NCBI GenBank assembly: GCA_902826155.1
Contig: CADEDU010000099.1
Coordinates: forward strand, 1 to 22,651
Length of the DNA: 22,651 bases
Reading direction: 5' to 3'
Origin: an uncultured beta proteobacterium
GTDB taxonomy: Bacteria > Pseudomonadota > Gammaproteobacteria > Burkholderiales > SG8-39
The notes under the pieces are model-generated. The model worked only from the letters and a program-made list of their open reading frames with translations. It searched no databases and was not told the DNA's origin. The translations under genes and the position numbers were made by a program. Positions 17,801 through 22,651 of the stretch are shown here, one piece after another (the first letter of the stretch is position 1; each line of letters begins with the position of its first letter).

Positions 17801-18640
17801 GGCCGCCTTTGCCAGCATCGCCTCGATCGCATCGCGAGAGGCATGCCACTCCAAGCGCGCCGCATCCAGGCTCGCGATGAACGCCGCGCGGATCGCCTCG
17901 ATGTCGACCGGTTGCGGCTCGATCACCCGCACGAGCTCGCCGCGCAACAGTGCAGCGGCATCGCGAACAAGCGCCTGCGGGCCTTTCTCCGACTGCACCA
18001 GATACCCGGCCAGGAACGCGTCGATCGTCTGCGATTGCCGTCGCCAAAAATCGCGAGCCGCCTCCTCGATGAGCGCCTCGTCGGGGGCGATCTCGGCATC
18101 GAACGGACTCGCGCTCTCGAAGGCATGGTCACCCAGCAAGCGCTGGCAGAAGCCGTGGATCGTGTAGATCGCCGCCTCGTCGAACGTTTCGACCGCGAGC
18201 GCAACACGGCGCCGCAGCGCTCCGCGATCGACCGCGCGCGCGACGAGTTCGGCGACGAGCGGGTCACCACCGTCGCTGTCGTGTTCGAGCGCGACCCGCA
18301 ACGCGTGCAAGCGGCCGCGAATCCGCTCCTTCAACTCGGCAGTGGCGGCGATCGTGAAGGTGACGACCAGGATCGCGTTGGGCTCCAGCGCGCGTTCGAC
18401 GAGCAGCCGCAGGTACAGACCGGAGATGGTCCAGGTCTTGCCGGTGCCCGCGCTCGCCTCGATCACGGCGGTTGCATCGAGCGGCAGGTGCAAGAGCGGA
18501 TGATCGAATCGGTCCGTGCCGGGTACGTTCGATGTGGGAGCGTTCGACGTGGGCGCGTCCGATGACGACGTGCCCAGTGCCGATGTGCTTGCCGACGGCC
18601 GTCCTGCCGCGGGTGTCGGTTTCGCTGCGCGCCGGGCCAT
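14870..18640 (-). CDS. recB: Exodeoxyribonuclease V subunit beta, RecB helicase-nuclease
   Basis: 1256 residues: a 3'-to-5' superfamily 1A helicase followed by the RecB nuclease domain, the single nuclease site of RecBCD. Walker A is in EASAGTGKTW (residues 61-70), motif II is ALIDEFQDTDDTQY and motif III LFLVGDPKQAIYAFRGAD. VITIHAAKGLEFPLVYCPF and LRLAYVALTRARHHCVLVW are the late helicase motifs. The nuclease residues are intact: H1019 (SCLHAVFEQ), D1144 (VDLIF), D1157 and K1159 (VDYKSN), with the E. coli spacing. The first about 43 residues are a Ser/Thr/Pro/Ala-rich extension not needed for the helicase fold, partly encoded by 15-bp repeats; no better start codon is seen downstream. The start lies 2 bases after the recC stop. 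Confidence 0.97.
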   Translation of the reverse strand: MARRAAKPTPAAGRPSASTSALGTSSSDAPTSNAPTSNVPGTDRFDHPLLHLPLDATAVIEASAGTGKTWTISGLYLRLLVERALEPNAILVVTFTIAATAELKERIRGRLHALRVALEHDSDGGDPLVAELVARAVDRGALRRRVALAVETFDEAAIYTIHGFCQRLLGDHAFESASPFDAEIAPDEALIEEAARDFWRRQSQTIDAFLAGYLVQSEKGPQALVRDAAALLRGELVRVIEPQPVDIEAIRAAFIASLDAARLEWHASRDAIEAMLAKAAEGLHKTYYGGDRIAEACAALDTYFADSAASWVAPKSLKSFTQTELRDKTNKGKTTPEHRFFALAEDLLAHSAACKRALDDTWITMVTQFAVYAREVIEQRKHELRVQSFDDLLQRVARALARDEDGSLARAIAERYQAALIDEFQDTDDTQYAILRRLFDRAGCALFLVGDPKQAIYAFRGADVFTYLRAREDASLRVPLEVNRRSTPQLVQALNVLFGRVAAPFASPGIDYPPAQSLADYPDTCELPTSRAPLSIWYVEGSFGKGETEDKGTLRRRAAQATAQDIAAILADARRGAAHLVVNGVSRALHGGDIAVIVRQHSEADLVREALAAHGLACVTYGQESVFATDEAREFAQVIHAIARPGDERQVRGALTTTLFGRTAADLVRLSQDPQAWEATLAQFRVLHDALREHGVVRVMRDIIEHEDVPARLLAYLDGERRLTNFRHLAELLHASAVERGLDPLGLARTLAREVADPPQFDEAAQVRLESDERLVRVITIHAAKGLEFPLVYCPFLWDAKQDSSKPPLRFHARDAQHTPSLDLGSVQFDEHRGIASEESFAEQLRLAYVALTRARHHCVLVWGAAKEGAKSALAWLLHGPRELPDSLSGSRGSLVGAAREALEKRLKQLPAEALLAEVADVARSAPACIEVRTFPEQMEEVEVHPLLARVRGVAARFEASVPAPRRTASFTALHAGIELDAPDHDAFVRTNVESIEQTEEHDPIFSFPRGANAGSCLHAVFEQVMQHPGSVASIARSTLETWAGLALSAHGLPERWRPVAVDLIAQTLNAPLQRDDPFTLAKVDAGRRLSELEFHFALARGAARPWALLEQAVRIHRAERGLPATTAGLMQSRAAAFMKGFVDLIFERDGRYAIVDYKSNWLGSSLAHYGSTALDEAIAAEHYDLQYLLYTLAVDRWLASRLPDYDYLKHFDGVYYVFVRGMRAAGPAGHGVYFARPSIATMQVLRQVGGALEGA
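18527..18571. repeat. 15-bp tandem repeats coding the RecB N-terminal linker
   Basis: GTTCGATGTGGGAGC (18527), GTTCGACGTGGGCGC (18542) and a diverged third unit (18557-18571) follow each other in frame. On the coding strand they give the repeated peptide NAPTSN / DAPTSN. Copy number could vary without shifting the frame. Confidence 0.75.
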
Positions 18641-18642
18641 CG

Positions 18643-21600
18643 CTATTCGCTCGCCGCCAGCAGCGGACCGTAGACGTGCCGCGCCACGTTGTCGAAGCTC
18701 GCATCGAAGATTTCGGCACGATCGCGGGCGGCCAACGCGAAGTACGGATCGGCCGACTCCGGGCGCTGCTTCTCGCTTTGAAACTCATTGCCGCCCCACG
18801 CCGCTTTGGCCCGTTCAAGTGCGGACTTCTTGGCGTTCGGACTGGCAGGCTCTTTGGCCCACGCGTAGGACGACTCCGGATAGAACGGCAGCACTGAGCG
18901 AGAACCTTGCTCGTAGAGGGCGAGCAGATCGGCAAGCGCACCGGTCGCTTCGTCGGGCGTAAGGCCACGCCAGCGATGCGTCCGCAGCACGTCCTTCTCC
19001 AGGCCAAAGGTGATGGAAGGCGCCGGGGTGGGCTCGCACGCGTTCAACACGAGATGCCAGATCCAGCCATCGAGCAGATCGATCGCACGCAACCTGCCCG
19101 GCCGCGCGCTCAAGCGCCCTTGCGGATAGATCTCACGAATCACGCCGGTGAGCCGAATCTTGCCGATGTCGAACTCCACGTCGCGCGTAGACGGCTCGCT
19201 GTGCGCCAGCCGTTCGATCTCGCGCAGCAGCGGCGTGGTCTTACCGAGCTCGTGCGCGAGGGCGGCTTCGCCGATCGCGCCAACGGGCAGTAACGCCTGC
19301 GCCTGAAAGCGCGGACGCATCGCGGCGACAGCCTCTACGGACGCCGCTCGCGCCTCGAGCATCGCCTGTCGCACGCGAAAGCCCGCCAGACCGTCGAGTT
19401 CGAACGGCTCGTGCTCGGCAATCTGCGACTCGGCCCGCAGCAACCCGACACCCAGCCGCTCCTGCAGAAAGTGGCGCGCCGGGTTGCGAAAGAAGCGGAT
19501 CAACGATTCGACTCGAACGACGTTCGCTTCATCGTCGGCGGGGAGTTCCAATCCGTGGGCGACGAAAGCGGATACCGGCAATACATCGACGGGCTGCCAT
19601 GGCTGCGCGAAGGTGCGTAGCGCCGCCCCCCTTTCATCGTCGCGCCCGTAGCGTGCGCTGAACGGCTGCAACGGATGGCGCGTGGTCAGCGCCTCGACCG
19701 GATCGCTCCCGTCGGACCCAGCGGCCCGGCGGCGGATCGCATCGAACAGCTCGGCCAGAATCACCGAAGGAGGACGCTCGCTGTCGTGATGCTGATCGCG
19801 ACCGCTGTAGGAGAGATAAAGCGTCTCGCGCGCGGCCACCAGCGCCCGCAGGAAGGCGTAGCGATCGGCATCGCGCCGCCGCAGATCGCCCGCGCGCGGC
19901 GCTCGGTCGATGAGATCGAAGCCGCGCTTCGGATCGCGCCGCGGAAAGGTGTCGTCGTTCAATCCCAGCACGCACACGATTCGCGCATCGACCACCTGCT
20001 CGCCGGCCAGATCGCACACCGCAACGCCCGCCGACGAAGCGCGTCCGGTGCCGACAGCGCGCGCCAGTTCGGCCTGCAGCATCGTCGCAGCGGCTGCGAT
20101 CGGCAGCGCCTCGTCGAACTGCGCGAGCTGCGCATCGACGCTCATGCCGATCAGTGCTTGCCGCACACGCGCAAGTGCGAGTTCATCCTCTGCGCCGGGG
20201 GCAAAGAAGTCGCTAAGCGCATCGAGCCATAGCCGCACCCAGGCGCTCACGCCGTGCCGCCGTCGCGTGGCATCGGCCAAAGCGAAGACCCGCGCGGTGA
20301 AATCACCGAAACGCCCGATCAACTCGGCATCAGCCCCTTCGACTTCGGCCAATGGCACGACGCCACCGAACATCTCGTCAGCGCCGAGCGCACTGCCAAG
20401 CAGCAGGCGATCGAGCCCGGCCTCCCAGGTTGCCGCGCGCTCTGGCGGCAGCTCCAGCTGCGAGCGATGCGCTTCGTCACGCGCCCAGCGAATGCCGAGC
20501 TTGTCGACCCAGTCGCGCAACTGGCGCAACCCGCTCGGCTCGATGCGAAAGCGGCGCGCGATCGCGTCGATCTCGAGCAAATCGAGCACTGGACTGGCTT
20601 CAAGTCTGCCCTTGGCAACGTCGAGCAATGCGTTGAACGACTGCACGATCGGCACGCTTGCAAGCGGCGCGCGATCGCGAATCGCGACTGGAATGCGAGT
20701 GGGTCCGGTCACTGCACCGAACACGGCATCGATCGCGCCGCCGTAGTGATCGATGTCGGGCGTGAGGATGAGGATGTCTTCGCAGCGCAGGGTCGGATCA
20801 GCCTCGAACCGGCTCAGCAGGTAATCGTGCAGCACTTCGGCTTCGCGCACCGAGCTGTGGCAGTTGGCAATGCGGATCGAAGCGTCGTCGACCGACAGCG
20901 CGAGTTTCTCGGTGGGCTCGACCAGATCAAGGATGTCGCGCTGAATAGCCGCGAGCAGCGATGGCCGCGACGGCTCGACGAACAGCTGGTCTCCGGGCGA
21001 ATCGAGCTTCACGAGCTCGTCGAAGAACGCGCGTCCTTGTTGCGCGAGTGATGCGAACAGCCGGTTGCCGCTTTCGAGGTATGCCGCAAGACGTTCACCC
21101 GCAAGCGCAGCCCGCTCCACGCGCCGATGCCGGTCGATCTGCCCCCAGTACTCGCGGCACGGGTTGGGCACGTAGACGGTGACCTCGACGTGCCGGCCGA
21201 GCTGCGCGAAGAAGTCGAGGTAGAGCTGCGGCAACGCGCCGACGCCGAACACCGACACGCGGCCGGGCAGACAGCTCTGCGCGACGATGTCGCCATCGAG
21301 CGCGCGAAAGAAGCGCTCACGCGGATGAACGTGCGGCAGGTTCGGCGATTCGCGCGCGATCGACCGCAGCAACCCCGCCTGCCATGCCTGGTACGCGGCG
21401 AACGGCTCCAACTCGGCGACACGTTTGCCGTCGATCCACGCTTCGATCCAACCTGGCCGCTCGATCGCATAGCGGTCGATGAGTGCGGCGAGTTCGCGGG
21501 CGAGATCGAGGCGCCGCGCCGCACCGCCCTCGCCCAGATAACGCCGGACCGGTGCATACGCCGGTGTGCTCGGCAGCTGACCAAGCAGACGCGCGATGCG

Positions 21601-21876
21601 CCACTGCAACACTTCGGGGGCGAGCGGCGAACGCTCCGGCACGTCGGCCAACACGCTGCGGATCAGTGTCCACGAGTAGCTTGCCGGCAACACGAAGCGG
21701 GTGTTGGCGACGATACCGATGCGCTCGGTGAGTGCAGTAGTGAGCCAGCGCGCAAGCCCGGTCGCCGGCACGACGATGATCTCGGGGGTCATCGGCGCGA
21801 GCGGCGCAGTCGTGATCGTGTGCGCCAGTGCGTCGGCGAGTCGATCGAGCGAGTTGGAGTGGTGAACAGACAACAT
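18643..21876 (-). CDS. recC: Exodeoxyribonuclease V subunit gamma, RecC
   Basis: 1077 residues, slightly shorter than E. coli RecC (1122). RecC has an inactive helicase/nuclease fold; it splits the DNA strands and scans for the recombination hotspot Chi. Family segments include the N-terminal LSVHHSNSLDRLADALA, EIIVVPATGLARWLTTALTE, SVFGVGALPQLYLDFFAQLG, the EILILTPDI-like EDILILTPDIDHYG and VCVLGLNDDTFPRRDPKRGF. The ATG at 21876 gives the conserved-looking N-terminus but has no good Shine-Dalgarno; the candidate promoter would leave a leader of only about 15 bases. The Chi sequence of this lineage cannot be read from the protein by eye. First gene of the operon with recB and recD. Confidence 0.95.
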   Translation of the reverse strand: MLSVHHSNSLDRLADALAHTITTAPLAPMTPEIIVVPATGLARWLTTALTERIGIVANTRFVLPASYSWTLIRSVLADVPERSPLAPEVLQWRIARLLGQLPSTPAYAPVRRYLGEGGAARRLDLARELAALIDRYAIERPGWIEAWIDGKRVAELEPFAAYQAWQAGLLRSIARESPNLPHVHPRERFFRALDGDIVAQSCLPGRVSVFGVGALPQLYLDFFAQLGRHVEVTVYVPNPCREYWGQIDRHRRVERAALAGERLAAYLESGNRLFASLAQQGRAFFDELVKLDSPGDQLFVEPSRPSLLAAIQRDILDLVEPTEKLALSVDDASIRIANCHSSVREAEVLHDYLLSRFEADPTLRCEDILILTPDIDHYGGAIDAVFGAVTGPTRIPVAIRDRAPLASVPIVQSFNALLDVAKGRLEASPVLDLLEIDAIARRFRIEPSGLRQLRDWVDKLGIRWARDEAHRSQLELPPERAATWEAGLDRLLLGSALGADEMFGGVVPLAEVEGADAELIGRFGDFTARVFALADATRRRHGVSAWVRLWLDALSDFFAPGAEDELALARVRQALIGMSVDAQLAQFDEALPIAAAATMLQAELARAVGTGRASSAGVAVCDLAGEQVVDARIVCVLGLNDDTFPRRDPKRGFDLIDRAPRAGDLRRRDADRYAFLRALVAARETLYLSYSGRDQHHDSERPPSVILAELFDAIRRRAAGSDGSDPVEALTTRHPLQPFSARYGRDDERGAALRTFAQPWQPVDVLPVSAFVAHGLELPADDEANVVRVESLIRFFRNPARHFLQERLGVGLLRAESQIAEHEPFELDGLAGFRVRQAMLEARAASVEAVAAMRPRFQAQALLPVGAIGEAALAHELGKTTPLLREIERLAHSEPSTRDVEFDIGKIRLTGVIREIYPQGRLSARPGRLRAIDLLDGWIWHLVLNACEPTPAPSITFGLEKDVLRTHRWRGLTPDEATGALADLLALYEQGSRSVLPFYPESSYAWAKEPASPNAKKSALERAKAAWGGNEFQSEKQRPESADPYFALAARDRAEIFDASFDNVARHVYGPLLAASE

Positions 21877-21897
21877 GGAGGGTCGGCGCCGCGAACG

Positions 21898-21925
21898 AAG
21901 ATATCACGGTGCCGCGCCCGTTCAA
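21898..21925 (-). promoter_or_regulatory. Candidate sigma-70 promoter for recCBD
   Basis: On the minus strand TTGAAC (21925-21920) and TATCTT (21903-21898) are separated by 16 bases, each matching 4 of 6 consensus positions. Transcription would start near 21891, about 15 bases before the recC ATG. It sits in the 77-base gap after the upstream unknown gene. Confidence 0.4.
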
Positions 21926-21953
21926 CCTTGCTGCCCGCGGCGTGCCGCGCGCT

Positions 21954-22469
21954 TCAGTGCAGCATGAAGGGGCGCGGCACGGAAAACACCTTGCCGCTCA
22001 GCCGATCACGAAACCAGTCGCGATCGGCCTTGCCGCGCAGATACTGCACCTGATGCGTGAACGCGCGCCGTGCGAAGCGCGCCGGGTGCGTGACCGCAGG
22101 CGCATTCCACCCTTGCGGCACGTGCGCGACCCCACGGCGTGACGCCGCGTGCCACACGACCGGCGTGCCGTCACGCTCATGGCCGAACTCGATCCACAGA
22201 CATGGCGCAAGCGGCCCGCGATTCTGGTCGACGATCGCCAGATCGACGAACGCGCCGCGCTCCAGGCCGCTCAAGCCGGCACTCGTCAGCATGCTGGCGA
22301 AGTAGTCGGCATCGCGCCGCGCAAGAAATCCCACGCGTGAGAGCACGCCGTCGGAACAGAAGCTCGCGCCCGGGCAATCGCGCACGAATCCTTCAAACCC
22401 GCCGCGATAACGGCGCTTGATCGCGCTGTTGGCGACGACGACGCTGATTGCTTCGGCAAGCACGCTCAT
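21954..22469 (-). CDS. Conserved-looking protein of unknown function, 171 residues
   Basis: I do not recognise a named family. The frame is open from 22583, but the ATG at 22469 has a strong GAGGAGAA ribosome site (22475-22482) about 6 bases upstream and gives MSVLAEAISVVVANSAIKRR. The N-terminal half reads like a small compact alpha/beta domain (GGFEGFVRDCPGASFCSDG, LSRVGFLARRDADYFASML, LERGAFVDLAIVDQNRGP). The C-terminal half is basic and aromatic (HPARFARRAFTHQVQYLRG) and ends at FMLH. No signal peptide or membrane segment. The two cysteines in DCPGASFCSD might bind metal or be redox active, but nothing proves this. It lies 77 bases before recC on the same strand, and its upstream gene is outside the window. 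Confidence 0.8.
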   Translation of the reverse strand: MSVLAEAISVVVANSAIKRRYRGGFEGFVRDCPGASFCSDGVLSRVGFLARRDADYFASMLTSAGLSGLERGAFVDLAIVDQNRGPLAPCLWIEFGHERDGTPVVWHAASRRGVAHVPQGWNAPAVTHPARFARRAFTHQVQYLRGKADRDWFRDRLSGKVFSVPRPFMLH

Positions 22470-22651
22470 GACCGTTCTCCTCGGTGTTTGTTCAATGCGT
22501 GCATCATGAGCTTGGCAGTAGCTCAGAGCGTGAGCTTGTGATGTGGCGTGACTACGCACGTGCGAAGTACCACTTACAGCCACGTTGCGAGGACCGTGCT
22601 GACGTTGCCCCGGGGCGATGCGGTGTGAACGCCGCAGTGAGGTCCGTAAGA

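Noticed and set aside
22508..22524. GAGCT-N7-AGCTC inverted repeat and doubled TGAGCTTG upstream of the last gene
   Set aside because: Stem of only 5 bp and a two-copy 8-base word; too weak to call an operator or terminator.

Overview
The window looks like chromosomal DNA of a GC-rich betaproteobacterium. The evidence is the strongly GC-biased codon use, the conserved gene order ndk-rlmN-pilW-rodZ-ispG-hisS, the accA-tilS pair and the protein sequences themselves. I cannot place it below class level. Almost every gene lies on the minus strand, so transcription runs from right to left. There is no sign of a prophage, insertion sequence, CRISPR array, tRNA or rRNA gene.

Left part (1-5902): a housekeeping cluster read right to left. 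It holds ndk (nucleoside diphosphate kinase), rlmN (23S rRNA/tRNA methyltransferase), pilW (type IV pilus lipoprotein), rodZ (cell shape), ispG (isoprenoid synthesis) and hisS, which is cut by the left window edge. rlmN/pilW and pilW/rodZ overlap as ATGA, which points to translational coupling. Middle part (6244-11573): tilS and accA overlap by 32 bases, followed by a conserved protein of unknown function (possibly the DUF6352 family), a stand-alone HNH endonuclease, and a thioredoxin-TPR protein of the CnoX/YbbN type.

An AT-richer intergenic stretch (about 11.7-12.39 kb) holds the most striking object in the window. On the minus strand there is an exact sigma-54 promoter core (TGGCACG-N4-TTGCT). 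At the expected distance it starts a short transcript of about 75 nt with two hairpins. The first begins at the predicted first nucleotide and displays a loop with CCUCCUCCUUU, a copy of the anti-Shine-Dalgarno tail of 16S rRNA. The second is a strong intrinsic terminator with a U tract. This is a predicted sigma-54-dependent anti-Shine-Dalgarno small RNA. GTCA/TGAC motifs upstream may be activator sites. ybbN has its own candidate sigma-70 promoter just past the terminator.

Right part (12390-22469): one plus-strand membrane protein gene (DUF4126) runs convergently toward a complete recC-recB-recD operon encoding the RecBCD helicase-nuclease for double-strand break repair, with a candidate promoter before recC. 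A conserved-looking protein of unknown function with a strong ribosome binding site lies at the right edge. Most of the window is ordinary core genome; the small RNA locus is the part worth following up.
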